This document shows positions 32,723-41,892 of a stretch of DNA of 64,000 bases, in pieces (the stretch's first letter is position 1; every line of letters begins with the position of its first letter). The notes beneath the pieces are model-generated. The model was not told the origin of the DNA, did not search any database, and saw only the letters and a program-made list of their open reading frames with translations. The DNA comes from UBA5314 sp964635975 (lineage in GTDB: Bacteria; Bacillota; Syntrophomonadia; Syntrophomonadales; Syntrophomonadaceae). The translations under genes and the position numbers were made by a program. The DNA lies in the NCBI GenBank assembly GCA_964635975.1, contig CAZWPO010000016.1, positions 1 through 64,000 of the forward strand, given 5' to 3'.

Positions 32723-34861
32723 GTGGACTATATTTTTGACCGTATTGTTGGTGAGACTAGGATTTCTTTGCGCCAGGTTAAATCAGTAGCCGGGCTTTTA
32801 GATGACGGAAATACTGTTCCATTTATTGCCCGCTATCGCAAGGAAGCCACCGGGGGACTGGATGAAAATGAAATTCGCCTCCTTGAAGAGCGGATAAAAT
32901 ACCATCGCAGCCTGGAACAGCGCAAGGATGAAGTCATTCGATTGATTGACGAACAGGGCAAGCTCAGTGATGAATTGGAGAAAAAAATAAGACAGGCAAT
33001 AAAGCTGGTCGAGGTAGAAGATCTTTATCTGCCCTTCAGACCCAAACGCAAGACCCGTGCTTCTATTGCCAGGGATAAAGGGCTGCAGGGGCTGGCCGAC
33101 TATCTGCTGTCATTTCCGCAAGAGGGAAATACCGGGGAAGTGGCCGACCATTACCTATCGGATCAAGTTGCCACCCGGGAGGAGGCTTTAAAAGGCGCCC
33201 GGGATATCATTGCCGAACAGGTGGCGGAGGATGCAGATTCCCGCGGTTGGATACGAGACTATACCCGAAGGTTTGGCATACTTCAGGTTGCGGCAAAAGA
33301 TCCTGAGGCCGAGTCGCCTTACCGCATGTATTACGATTACCAGGAAGCGGTGGCAAAAATTCCGCCCCACCGCATTCTGGCCATAAACCGGGGTGAGCGC
33401 GAGGATATACTCAAAGTTGCACTGCTTATTGAGCCGGATAAGATCGTGGACCACCTGGGAGGTCGTTTTGTAAAGCCTGGAATCACCGAAGATCTGGTTC
33501 TGGAAGCTGTTCAAGACGGCTACAACCGCCTCATAAAGCCTTCCGTAGAGCGCGACATCAGGAATGAACTCACCCAAAAAGCCGAGGAACAGGCCATCAA
33601 TATATTCGCAAAAAACTTGAGCAGCCTGCTGCTGCAGCCTCCGGTAAAAGGGCAGACGGTGCTGGGCATCGACCCCGCCTACCGGACCGGTTGCAAGTGG
33701 ACGATAGTGGATGATACCGGGAAGATGCTGGAGGTGGGAGTGGTTTATCCAACTCCTCCCCACAAGAAAATCGCTGAGGCAGAATCTGTTTTAGCAGACA
33801 AGATTAATAAATACTGCGTGACCGCCATTGCCATCGGAAACGGCACAGCGTCACGGGAAACCGAGCAGTTCGTGGCTGGTCTGATAAAGAATAAAGGGCT
33901 TTCTGTCCCTTACACCATCGTCAGCGAAGCGGGTGCCAGCGTCTACTCGGCATCCAAACTGGCAGCCCAGGAGTTTGCTGATCTGGATGTGTCCGAGCGC
34001 AGCGCGGTTTCCATCGCCAGGCGCCTGCAGGATCCCCTGGCTGAGCTGGTAAAAATCGAACCGAAAGCGATCGGTGTCGGCCAGTACCAGCACGATCTGC
34101 CCCCGAAGGAGCTGGACAGCAGCCTTGCGGCTGTGGTGGAATCGGCAGTTAACCGGGTGGGGGTGGAGCTAAACACCGCTTCCGTATCCCTGCTAGCCTA
34201 TATATCAGGACTTTCTTCGGTAGTAGCCAGCAACATTGTCCGCTACCGTGATGATAACGGGCGCTTCAAAAACCGCAAGCAACTGCTGAAAGTCGCCAAA
34301 TTGGGCACTAAAGCCTACCAGCAGGCGGCCGGATTCCTGCGCGTATATGGCGGAGATAATCCGCTGGACTCAACAGCTATACATCCCGAATCATATGCGC
34401 TAGCCGAGCAGATTCTGTCCAGTTCCGGAGCCAGCCCGGAAGACATCGGCAAGCCGGCTCTGGCCCTGAAGCTCAGAGAGTTCAACACTAAAAAACTCAG
34501 CGAAATGCTGGGTGCCGGTGAGCCTACTTTAAAAGATGTGCTGGACTGCCTGCAGAAACCCCATCGCGATCCCCGCGAGGATCTGCCACCGCCCATATTC
34601 AGGACTGATGTGCTGAGCATCGAAGATTTGACAGCAGGTATGATCTTGACCGGCACGGTGAGAAACGTGGTCGATTTCGGAGCTTTTGTCGATATCGGCG
34701 TAAAGAACGACGGCCTGGTCCACATCTCAGAGATGGCCGACCGCTATATCAAGCATCCGCTGGAAGTGGTGGCCGTGGGGGATGTCATCAACGTGCGCGT
34801 GCTATCCGTAGACCGGGAGAGAGGCAAAGTGGCACTGTCAATGAAGTCTGTTGAGGCATGA
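32723..34861 (+). CDS. tex: Tex-family RNA-binding protein
   Basis: A 712-residue Tex homologue. The N-terminal helical domain (FIARYRKEATGGLDENEIRLLEER), the YqgF/RNase-H-like domain (VLGIDPAYRTGCKWTIVD), a helix-hairpin-helix core (IVRYRDDNGRFKNRKQLLKV) and a C-terminal S1 domain (GMILTGTVRNVVDFGAFVDIGVKNDGLVHIS) appear in order. Tex binds RNA and influences transcription; its exact role varies among bacteria. The start is GTG 32723, eight bases after AAAGGAG, rather than the GTG two codons upstream. Confidence 0.93.
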   Translation: MDYIFDRIVGETRISLRQVKSVAGLLDDGNTVPFIARYRKEATGGLDENEIRLLEERIKYHRSLEQRKDEVIRLIDEQGKLSDELEKKIRQAIKLVEVEDLYLPFRPKRKTRASIARDKGLQGLADYLLSFPQEGNTGEVADHYLSDQVATREEALKGARDIIAEQVAEDADSRGWIRDYTRRFGILQVAAKDPEAESPYRMYYDYQEAVAKIPPHRILAINRGEREDILKVALLIEPDKIVDHLGGRFVKPGITEDLVLEAVQDGYNRLIKPSVERDIRNELTQKAEEQAINIFAKNLSSLLLQPPVKGQTVLGIDPAYRTGCKWTIVDDTGKMLEVGVVYPTPPHKKIAEAESVLADKINKYCVTAIAIGNGTASRETEQFVAGLIKNKGLSVPYTIVSEAGASVYSASKLAAQEFADLDVSERSAVSIARRLQDPLAELVKIEPKAIGVGQYQHDLPPKELDSSLAAVVESAVNRVGVELNTASVSLLAYISGLSSVVASNIVRYRDDNGRFKNRKQLLKVAKLGTKAYQQAAGFLRVYGGDNPLDSTAIHPESYALAEQILSSSGASPEDIGKPALALKLREFNTKKLSEMLGAGEPTLKDVLDCLQKPHRDPREDLPPPIFRTDVLSIEDLTAGMILTGTVRNVVDFGAFVDIGVKNDGLVHISEMADRYIKHPLEVVAVGDVINVRVLSVDRERGKVALSMKSVEA

Positions 34862-34891
34862 AAAATCCCGGATGGGATGAGGTTACTCTAA

Positions 34892-35455
34892 CTACAGGAG
34901 ATTCATGTGTTCCAAAAGGATCTTTATCCCGATAGAAATCAAGACCAGACCGCCCAAAATTTCGGCACTGCCTTTATACTTGAGTCCGAATCTATTCCCG
35001 ATGATCACCCCTGAAGCGGAAAAAATAAAGGTGGTCGATCCTATAAGAGCTATCGCAGAAAGTATAGATACGTTCAGAAAAGCGAACGTGATCCCTGCTG
35101 CCAGCGCGTCGATGCTGGTGGCTATGGCGAGGAGCAGAAGTTCCTTGATATTCAGGACAAATTTGACCGAAGACTCACCATCTTTATTAAAAGCTTCCAA
35201 GAGCATCTTGCCGCCGATCATTGCCAGCAGGGCAAATGCTATCCAGTGGTCAAAGCTGGTAATATACTGCTCGAATTGAATGCCCAGCAGCCACCCCAGA
35301 AGGGGCATGGCCGCCTGGAACCCTCCGAAGAAGGCGGCGAGTACGAAGGTGTGCCGAAAATTCAGCTTGTGCATGTTCAGGCCCTTGGAGAGGGCCACCG
35401 CAAAAGCATCCATAGATAGAGCTGCGGCGATCATTAGCAATTCCCATAATCCCAT
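34892..35455 (-). CDS. mntP: Manganese efflux pump MntP
   Basis: A 187-residue membrane protein with six hydrophobic helices in two repeats of three, as in the MntP family. The two repeated acidic helix motifs are SMDAFAVALSKG and SIDALAAGITFAF, whose Asp residues are needed for Mn2+ export in characterised members. GGGGAGAG precedes the ATG. I looked for a yybP-ykoY riboswitch in the leader and did not find its hallmark segments. Converges on tex with 30 bp between. Confidence 0.85.
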   Translation of the reverse strand: MGLWELLMIAAALSMDAFAVALSKGLNMHKLNFRHTFVLAAFFGGFQAAMPLLGWLLGIQFEQYITSFDHWIAFALLAMIGGKMLLEAFNKDGESSVKFVLNIKELLLLAIATSIDALAAGITFAFLNVSILSAIALIGSTTFIFSASGVIIGNRFGLKYKGSAEILGGLVLISIGIKILLEHMNLL

Positions 35456-35744
35456 AAACGATTCTCTCCCCTAAACAGCAGGTACACCGGCTCTGTACTG
35501 CACCGCTCCGGTTTAAATACGGCCTATCCAGCCCGGCAATGGATGCAAACAGCCGTAATAAGACAAGCAATTGACATTGAGAAAGTTAACATAAAATTTG
35601 GATATTTACAAGCGAGCCAGTGTTCTTATAGCAATACATACACCCAGCACTTAGCTCCCTTGCTTTAAGGTTTACTCAAATATGTTGACAGATATGAGGG
35701 CTGGCAGGTAGGAAAAGTGAATTAGAGGATATGGGATTTGGCTT

Positions 35745-36734
35745 CTATAGAAATATCCGAATGATTTTATAAAATATCATAGCCACCAGTGCGGAGGAAG
35801 GAATAGTAACCACCCAGGCAGTCAAAATCTGACCGGCTATATTCCATCGTACACCCTTCAAGCGTTTGGCCGCTCCCACCCCCATTATGGACGATGATAC
35901 AACATGGGTAGTGCTGACCGGGATTCCCAGCAGACTGCCGCCGAAGATGACCAGCGAAGATGTGCAGTCAGAGGCAAATCCATTAATGGGTTCGATGCGA
36001 AAGATTTTGCCCCCCATAGTGCGGATGATCTTCCAACCTCCCATAGCGGTGCCCAGGGCCATGGCCATGGCGCAGGATATTTTTACCCAGTCAGGGACCT
36101 GGAAAGTTGATATTAAGCCGTTGCTCAATAATACCATGGTAATGATGCCCATGGCTTTCTGGGCGTCGTTGGATCCGTGGGAAAATGACAGGGCGCATGC
36201 GGAGAGGACCTGTAGATTCCGGAAATTATTATTGATTTTATTGGGTGCCGAGTTCCTAAATACCCAGAAGAGAACAGTCATAACAACGCTGCCGATGACA
36301 AGACCAATTATAGGCGAACCTATTAATCCGGTCAGAATTTTGGCGAAGCCCTGCCAGTTAACAGCGCCTGTTCCCGCTGATGCAATTACTGCTCCAGTCA
36401 GACCGCCTATCAACGCGTGAGTTGAGCTGCTGGGAATGCCGAAATACCAGGTGAACAGGTTCCAGAAGATAGCGGCGGCAAGAGCGGCGGAAATTATTTC
36501 GCCAGTTACGAGCTGTGGAGTTACTATGCCCATTCCGATGGTTGCCGCAACAGCTTTTTTACCCACCCAGGCGCCCACTAGATTAAAGACTGCTGCCACT
36601 ATTACAGCCTGGCGAGGGGTGAGCGCCTTGGTCGATACTGATGTGGCTATGGCGTTGGCGGTGTCATGAAATCCGTTTATATAGTCAAATAACAGAACCA
36701 GAATTACAACTACGATAACTGAGGTAGTAAACAT
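35745..36734 (-). CDS. pit: PiT-family inorganic phosphate transporter
   Basis: A 329-residue membrane protein with two PHO4-type repeats: FDYINGFHDTANAIATSV at the start and CALSFSHGSNDAQKAMGI in the second half, both with the conserved N/D motif; roughly ten helices. It moves phosphate with cations. No PhoU-like Pit accessory protein precedes it. A triple Pho box lies upstream (36807-36834), which would put a normally constitutive low-affinity carrier under phosphate control. AAGGAGGCTGC precedes the ATG, with a 12-base gap. Confidence 0.9.
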   Translation of the reverse strand: MFTTSVIVVVILVLLFDYINGFHDTANAIATSVSTKALTPRQAVIVAAVFNLVGAWVGKKAVAATIGMGIVTPQLVTGEIISAALAAAIFWNLFTWYFGIPSSSTHALIGGLTGAVIASAGTGAVNWQGFAKILTGLIGSPIIGLVIGSVVMTVLFWVFRNSAPNKINNNFRNLQVLSACALSFSHGSNDAQKAMGIITMVLLSNGLISTFQVPDWVKISCAMAMALGTAMGGWKIIRTMGGKIFRIEPINGFASDCTSSLVIFGGSLLGIPVSTTHVVSSSIMGVGAAKRLKGVRWNIAGQILTAWVVTIPSSALVAMIFYKIIRIFL

Positions 36735-36791
36735 ATCTTCATGCAGCCTCCTTGATTGCTGGCACCTGCTTTAAAATAACCTTACAAATAC

Positions 36792-36834
36792 ATTATAAAA
36801 GGCCAATGTTAAGAACATGTAAAGTGTATGTTAA
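36792..36834 (-). promoter_or_regulatory. Triple Pho box and -10 of pit
   Basis: On the minus strand TTAACA, TTTACA and TTAACA lie exactly 11 bp apart (36829-36834, 36818-36823, 36807-36812), with TATAAT at 36792-36797. This is the direct-repeat form of PhoP/PhoB binding sites in Gram-positive bacteria (TT[ATC]ACA, 5-base spacers). Confidence 0.75.
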
Positions 36835-37234
36835 GAATCCAAGTTGCTGATAAAAAATAGCCCAGCCTTAAAGGAATATTTCCAGTTTAGCTGATACATC
36901 TCTAGATGCCTTTAGTATAACCAATTTTGCTTCTCAGCTACAATTCTGCATTCTCCTCGGAACTGCCGGAAGGTAAACAAGTAACAGTGTATACAGGCGG
37001 GGATAATATAAATGGCTTATTTCTTGGAGATTTACAGTAACTTTACATTGTTGGTGATAAATTTTAATAGTCGGAGAGTAAAATGGGAAGCGAAAGCAGC
37101 TAATTTTAAATAATGAATATCAGGCCTCAAATATCCGGGCTATAATTAATTTAAGACTATGGTATCTCGTATATCAAGATAAATTGTTAAAATGTGTGTA
37201 TATTTTTTAAGAGCTGACAGCGGGAGGTGACTGA
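36835..37234. other. Divergent regulatory region between pit and phoB
   Basis: About 400 bp with no coding frame. It carries the phoB Pho box at 37031-37047, a CTATAATTAATT near 37140 that could be a second -10 for phoB, and several AT-rich tracts. Confidence 0.5.
37031..37047 (+). promoter_or_regulatory. Pho box of phoB
   Basis: TTTACA at 37031-37036 and 37042-37047, period 11 bp, and TTTAAT about 16 bp downstream as a possible -10. Suggests that the phosphate regulator activates its own gene. Confidence 0.6.
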
Positions 37235-37939
37235 ATGCAGGGGAAAATTCTGGTGGTTGATGACGAAGAGACTCTGGTAAGACTGATCACGTATAACTTG
37301 AGCAAAGAGGGTTTTACCACAGTAGCTGCCTATGATGGAAATGAAGTGGAGGAGCTCGTAAATATAGAAAATCCCGACCTCATTCTGCTGGATCTGATGC
37401 TGCCGGGGAAAGACGGCATACAGATCTGTAGTGACCTGCGCCGTCAAAATATTAAGACGCCTATTATAATGCTTACCGCCAAGGGTGAAGAAATTGACCG
37501 TGTATTAGGTCTGGAGCTGGGCGCTGACGACTATGTCACCAAACCATTCAGTGTCCGGGAATTAACTGCCCGTGTAAAGGCGGCGCTCAGGAGAAATAGA
37601 GATTACCGGGAATCTGAAATAACAGATAAACAGGTTTCTTATGGAAGCTTCAAGATCAAACCGGAAAATTATCAAATATATCATCACGGCAGCTTACTGG
37701 ATCTAACTCTTAAAGAGTATGAACTATTAAGTCTTCTCCTGAGGAATACCGGGCGAGTCTTAAAACGCGATTACCTCCTGGAAGTATTATGGGATAATGC
37801 TGACAGCGTTGCCTCTCGAGTTTTGGATGTACATATAAGCAAACTGCGGGAGAAAATAGAGAATGATAGTCGAAATCCCCAGTATATAAAAACAGTTCGA
37901 GGCGTAGGGTATAGATTTGAGGTGCCTGCTGGTGATTAA
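37235..37939 (+). CDS. phoB: Phosphate-regulon response regulator (OmpR family)
   Basis: A 234-residue regulator with a receiver domain (acidic pocket VVDDEETL, phosphoacceptor in LILLDLMLPGKDGI, Lys in DDYVTKPFSVREL) and a winged-helix domain (DLTLKEYELLSLLLRNTGRVLKRDYLLEVLW, VDVHISKLREKIE, IKTVRGVGYRFE). It pairs with the next gene, whose start overlaps its end. The phosphate genes downstream and the Pho boxes identify it as PhoB/PhoP. ATG with GGGAGGTGACTG. Confidence 0.9.
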   Translation: MQGKILVVDDEETLVRLITYNLSKEGFTTVAAYDGNEVEELVNIENPDLILLDLMLPGKDGIQICSDLRRQNIKTPIIMLTAKGEEIDRVLGLELGADDYVTKPFSVRELTARVKAALRRNRDYRESEITDKQVSYGSFKIKPENYQIYHHGSLLDLTLKEYELLSLLLRNTGRVLKRDYLLEVLWDNADSVASRVLDVHISKLREKIENDSRNPQYIKTVRGVGYRFEVPAGD

Positions 37940-39692
37940 AAATTATGGTGTGAGACTTTTTACCGCTTTCCTGCTGATTATCGTTATGTTGCTGCTGCTT
38001 CTTAGCGGGCTGGGCTACGTTAAATATAAAGATTATCATCTTAACAATCTGGAGGCCAGACTTACCAAGGAAGCGAACCTGATTGCCGACATGACCAGGT
38101 ATAGGAACAGCAGCGACCAGAGCAGCCGCACCTACCAGGAAATCTGCGATACGGCGGCCAAAGACAGTGCTGCCCGGGTCACCATAGTAAATGCGGACGG
38201 TATCGTCTTAGGCGATTCCGCGGTTGAGTCGGACAAGTTAGATAACCACAGCAACCGCCCGGAAGTCTATGCTGCTTTGCACGGCCAGATCGGAGTGGAT
38301 ATAAGATACAGCGACACATTAGAAATAGATATGCTGTATGTGGCGGTGCCATTTACGGATAAATCGTTATCCGGCGCTGTACGGCTGGCTATGCCGCTGC
38401 AGGAGCTGCAGAATATCTATAATAATGCTCTAATGGGCATTCTGCTGTCTGTTCTGGCTTGCGGTCTGCTGGCCATCCTGCTGAGCTTAATTCTGGCCCG
38501 CAGCTTTTCGAGGCCCCTAAAAGACATTACCGCAGCTGTTCAAGATATGGCGGGGGGCAACCTTAAACGCCGCGTCTCAGTATTTACAGAAGATGAAATG
38601 GGTATATTGGCCAGGGCTTTTAATGAAATGGGTCAGCATATTGAAAACAGCATGCATCAAGTATCCGAGGCCAAGAATCGCTTGGAAGCCATGCTAAACA
38701 ATACAGTCAATGGAATAGTGATGATAGACGGCGAGAGTCGGGTTGTTTTTGCCAATCCGACATCGAAAATACTATTGAGTTTAAGTGAAAACTATATAGG
38801 CAGGAAATATGTCGAAGTAATTTCCATCTATGAGATCCTTTCTATGATCGATGAGGCAATAAGAGCACGCATCCCTGTGAAGCGGAGCATTGTTTTGCAT
38901 ACTATGGGGGCTAAGATAGTCGAAGTAAATGTCGTGCCGATTATTAAAAGGTCTTTGGGGATGCAGGATATTCTATTAATCCTAAACGATATTACCGAAC
39001 TGAAGCGCCTGGAGCAGGTTCGTAAAGATTTTGTAGCCAATATATCACATGAGTTGAAGACCCCGGTTGCCAGTATCAGCGGATTTGCAGAGACCCTTTT
39101 GTCTGAAGGGGGAAAGGACCCGGAGAATGTAGTTGAATTCTCCAGGATCATTTACGATGAAGCCCAGAGGCTCAACTATCTGATTAATGAACTTTTGCTT
39201 CTTTCGAAACTGGAATCGGATAAATTCACTCCCAGTCTTCAGAATCTCAATATTGACCTGTTAATTATGGAAAATGTGGCCAGGATGTCTCAAATGGCAG
39301 GTCTGAGAAACATCCGGATCAAATACGACAATCCCGATAACATTTCAGATATGAGCAGCGATCCCGAACTCATCGCCCAGATTCTCACCAACCTCCTGGA
39401 CAACGCCATGAAATACAGCCCGGATGGAGCTGATATCGAGGTGTCTCTTCAAGATTTAGGCAGCAGCATCAAAATGACTGTCAAGGACTATGGCATCGGT
39501 ATTCCCGAAAATGAGATTCCCAGGATTTTTGAACGCTTCTACCGGGTTGATAAAGCCAGATCCAGGAAGACCGGGGGAACCGGACTGGGTTTGGCAATTG
39601 TTAAACACCTGGTTGAAAATCTGAATGGACAGATAGGTGTTGAAAGTTTCCCAGGCAGGGGATCTAGCTTCTATGTTTTCCTACCCAAGTAA
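37932..39692 (+). CDS. phoR: Phosphate-regulon sensor kinase
   Basis: A membrane histidine kinase of about 586 residues: N-terminal helix (LFTAFLLIIVMLLLLLSGLG), an extracytoplasmic domain of about 120 residues, a second helix (GILLSVLACGLLAILLSLIL), HAMP, PAS (NTVNGIVMIDGESRVVFANP), His in VANISHELKTPVAS and a HATPase (NLLDNAMKYSPDG, GTGLGLAIVKHL). I placed the start at GTG 37932 behind GAGGTG, so it overlaps phoB by 8 bases. Such coupling and the PhoR layout fit phosphate sensing. Confidence 0.88.
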   Translation: MIKNYGVRLFTAFLLIIVMLLLLLSGLGYVKYKDYHLNNLEARLTKEANLIADMTRYRNSSDQSSRTYQEICDTAAKDSAARVTIVNADGIVLGDSAVESDKLDNHSNRPEVYAALHGQIGVDIRYSDTLEIDMLYVAVPFTDKSLSGAVRLAMPLQELQNIYNNALMGILLSVLACGLLAILLSLILARSFSRPLKDITAAVQDMAGGNLKRRVSVFTEDEMGILARAFNEMGQHIENSMHQVSEAKNRLEAMLNNTVNGIVMIDGESRVVFANPTSKILLSLSENYIGRKYVEVISIYEILSMIDEAIRARIPVKRSIVLHTMGAKIVEVNVVPIIKRSLGMQDILLILNDITELKRLEQVRKDFVANISHELKTPVASISGFAETLLSEGGKDPENVVEFSRIIYDEAQRLNYLINELLLLSKLESDKFTPSLQNLNIDLLIMENVARMSQMAGLRNIRIKYDNPDNISDMSSDPELIAQILTNLLDNAMKYSPDGADIEVSLQDLGSSIKMTVKDYGIGIPENEIPRIFERFYRVDKARSRKTGGTGLGLAIVKHLVENLNGQIGVESFPGRGSSFYVFLPK

Positions 39693-39716
39693 GCCATCTT
39701 TATCAAAACTCGCTAA

Positions 39717-39733
39717 TTTACAGAACTTTTACA
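39717..39733 (+). promoter_or_regulatory. Pho box of pstS
   Basis: TTTACA at 39717-39722 and 39728-39733 (11-bp period), with CTTAAT at 39749-39754 as a -10-like element 15 bp later. Confidence 0.65.
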
Positions 39734-39974
39734 AGAAAAAAAAGCAGGCTTAATGTCAGAAGGAATAAGCCTTAACAATACTAAGGTATTCTAAAGATGA
39801 TGATAATATCAGCTAATTTGGGAAGAGCTTTATCATGCTGCCGCTTGCAGAGCGGACGCGAATAGGGAAATGTTCCCATATCAATTGGCTGATTCCAGGC
39901 TGCGCAGCAGCATTGTTTGCAATCTAGCTCAGGGGAAGGTGTTTCCCAAAACATTGAAAAGGGAGGAAGAAATA

Positions 39975-40832
39975 ATGAAGTTTTTAGGTAAGTTTAAGAA
40001 AATCACCGGATTACTATTGGTAGTGCTGCTGATATCAGGTTCTGTTTTTGTATCTGGTTGCGGGCAAAAAAGCTCTTCCAACACTCCAAGTTCTGAATTG
40101 AGTGGTACTCTGACCGTGGCCGGCTCTACATCGGTACAGCCCTTCAGTGAGGTGTTAGCCGAAAAATTTATGGCCCAAAATAAAGGGGTTCAGGTCAATG
40201 TTCAGGGTGGCGGTTCAAGCGTAGGTATCGAAGCGGCTGTTTCAGGAACCGCTGGTATTGGTGCATCTTCGCGCGAGCTGAAAGCAGAAGAAAAGGCTAA
40301 AGGATTGGTTGAAACAACCATCGCCCTGGATGGGATAGCTGTCGTGACCCACCCTTCAAATCCAATCGCTGGACTTACTACTGATCAGGTCATGAATATT
40401 TACATGGGCAACATCAAAAACTGGAACGAGGTCGGAGGCCAGGACGCTCCGATCACAGTGGTTACCAGGGAGGAAGGATCAGGGACCCGAGAAGCTTTCA
40501 CCACCCTGGTCATGAACAAGAAAGAAATCATTAAGTCCGCCATTGTTCAAAATTCCACCGGAGCAGTCAGAACTACCGTAGCCGGGGACAAAAATGCACT
40601 CGGATATATTTCCCTGTCAAGTCTCGACACGACCGTCAAAGCATTGCCGATCAACGGAACTGAGGCTAGCGAAGCCAATGTATTGAACGGCTCCTACAAG
40701 CTGCAAAGACCATTCCTCTACGTAAGCAAGGGAACTCCGGAAGGCCTTGCCAAAGCATTCATAGACTTTGTCCTCAGTCCCGAGGGACAAAAGCTTATCG
40801 TTGAGGAAGGTGCGATAAGTATCAAAAAATAA
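39975..40832 (+). CDS. pstS: Phosphate-binding lipoprotein PstS
   Basis: A 285-residue ABC substrate-binding protein. The lipobox VSGC anchors it outside the cell. Typical PstS segments are GTLTVAGSTSVQPFSEVLAEKF, GGGSSVGIEAAV, IGASSRELKAEE and TREEGSGTREAFTTLV, which form the phosphate cleft with Ser and Arg residues. It feeds the PstCAB importer. ATG at 39975 after GGGAGGAAG; the frame reads further upstream without a site. A Pho box precedes the gene. Confidence 0.93.
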   Translation: MKFLGKFKKITGLLLVVLLISGSVFVSGCGQKSSSNTPSSELSGTLTVAGSTSVQPFSEVLAEKFMAQNKGVQVNVQGGGSSVGIEAAVSGTAGIGASSRELKAEEKAKGLVETTIALDGIAVVTHPSNPIAGLTTDQVMNIYMGNIKNWNEVGGQDAPITVVTREEGSGTREAFTTLVMNKKEIIKSAIVQNSTGAVRTTVAGDKNALGYISLSSLDTTVKALPINGTEASEANVLNGSYKLQRPFLYVSKGTPEGLAKAFIDFVLSPEGQKLIVEEGAISIKK

Positions 40833-40849
40833 CAGTTTTTATGGATAAA

Positions 40850-40878
40850 GACCCGCTCTAATATAAACGGAGCGGGTC
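40850..40878 (+). terminator. Stem-loop between pstS and pstC
   Basis: Stem GACCCGCTC / GAGCGGGTC with a loop of about 11 bases, lacking a T run. In pst operons a stem here often lowers expression of the transporter relative to the binding protein. Confidence 0.5.
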
Positions 40879-40887
40879 CATTAATAA

Positions 40888-40947
40888 TTTACATTCTTTT
40901 AACAAAGTAAGCAGAGAAATTAAACATTGGCTTGATAAACTTAAACA
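40888..40947 (+). promoter_or_regulatory. Pho-box-like repeats ahead of pstC
   Basis: TTTACA at 40888-40893 and TTAACA at 40899-40904 are 11 bp apart; TTAAACA recurs at 40920 and 40941, again 21 bp apart. This suggests a second Pho-controlled promoter inside the cluster. Confidence 0.55.
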
Positions 40948-41001
40948 CAAAGATAACGGAACGCAAAATTACATGTCTTGGCCACTAAGGGGGGAAGCAT
41001 T

Positions 41002-41892
41002 ATGAAGCCGGGCAAGCATAGAACACTCAAACGCCGTGGAGAAAGCTTTATAGAGAAAGGCCTGGTGTTTTGTGCAGCCCTTTTCGTAATAGTCATAGCT
41101 CTCATCACCCTGTTTATTTTTGTTAGGGGTCTTCCCCTGATTTACAAAACCGGTCTGGCCAACTTCCTGGCGAGCTCGGATTGGCGGCCTACTAAAAACA
41201 TATTCGGGATTTGGGCGATGGTGATCGGTTCGTTTGAGGTAACTGTTTTTGCCATGCTATGGGCAGTACCTCTTGGTATTTCCACTTCCATATTGATGGC
41301 TGAGATCGCCCCGCGCAAAGTAGGCCGGGCTCTCGGCAGTATGGTGGAACTGCTAGCCGGCATCCCTTCGGTAGTGTATGGATTCATAGGGCTGATTGTT
41401 ATCGTGCCTTTCATCCGTGATATTATGGGCGGGACTGGATTAAGCGTCCTGGCCGGCGCTATTATCCTGGGAATTATGATTTTGCCAACCGTAATCAATA
41501 TATCCCGTGATTCCATTTTGGCAGTTCCCAAAGAATATAAAGAGGGCTCGCTGGCACTGGGTGCCACCCACTACCAGACCATTGCCCGGGTGATACTACC
41601 GGCTGCACGCTCCGGTATAATAACGGCGGTGGTATTGGGTATGGGCAGGGCAATTGGCGAAACTATGGCAGTGGTAATGGTTACCGGCAATTCTCCGGTG
41701 ATTCCTGGAAGTATTTTGGAACCGGTGCGAACCATGACCAGCAACATCGTTCTGGAAATGGGCTACGCGTCGGGAGACCACCAGGCCGCGCTCTTTGCCA
41801 CTGGCATGGTTTTATTTGTGTTTATAGTTGCATTGAACTTGATGGTTAATGCAGCGGCTAAGGCAGGTTATGCAGATGATAAAAACCAGTAG
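41002..41892 (+). CDS. pstC: Phosphate ABC permease PstC
   Basis: A 296-residue permease with six helices and the EAA-type loop (EYKEGSLALGATHYQTI, VILPAARSGIITAVVLGMGRAIGE). The ATG at 41002 follows GGGGGGAAGC. It forms the membrane channel with PstA. Its end overlaps the start of pstA by about 23 bases. Confidence 0.92.
   Translation: MKPGKHRTLKRRGESFIEKGLVFCAALFVIVIALITLFIFVRGLPLIYKTGLANFLASSDWRPTKNIFGIWAMVIGSFEVTVFAMLWAVPLGISTSILMAEIAPRKVGRALGSMVELLAGIPSVVYGFIGLIVIVPFIRDIMGGTGLSVLAGAIILGIMILPTVINISRDSILAVPKEYKEGSLALGATHYQTIARVILPAARSGIITAVVLGMGRAIGETMAVVMVTGNSPVIPGSILEPVRTMTSNIVLEMGYASGDHQAALFATGMVLFVFIVALNLMVNAAAKAGYADDKNQ

Noticed and set aside
33188..33763. Minus-strand frame inside tex
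   Set aside because: Lies wholly inside tex, which has unmistakable domains; codon pattern is that of a shadow.
35456..35744. yybP-ykoY manganese riboswitch ahead of mntP
   Set aside because: The leader lacks the conserved loop segments of that riboswitch; the GGGGAGAG near the start is only the ribosome site.
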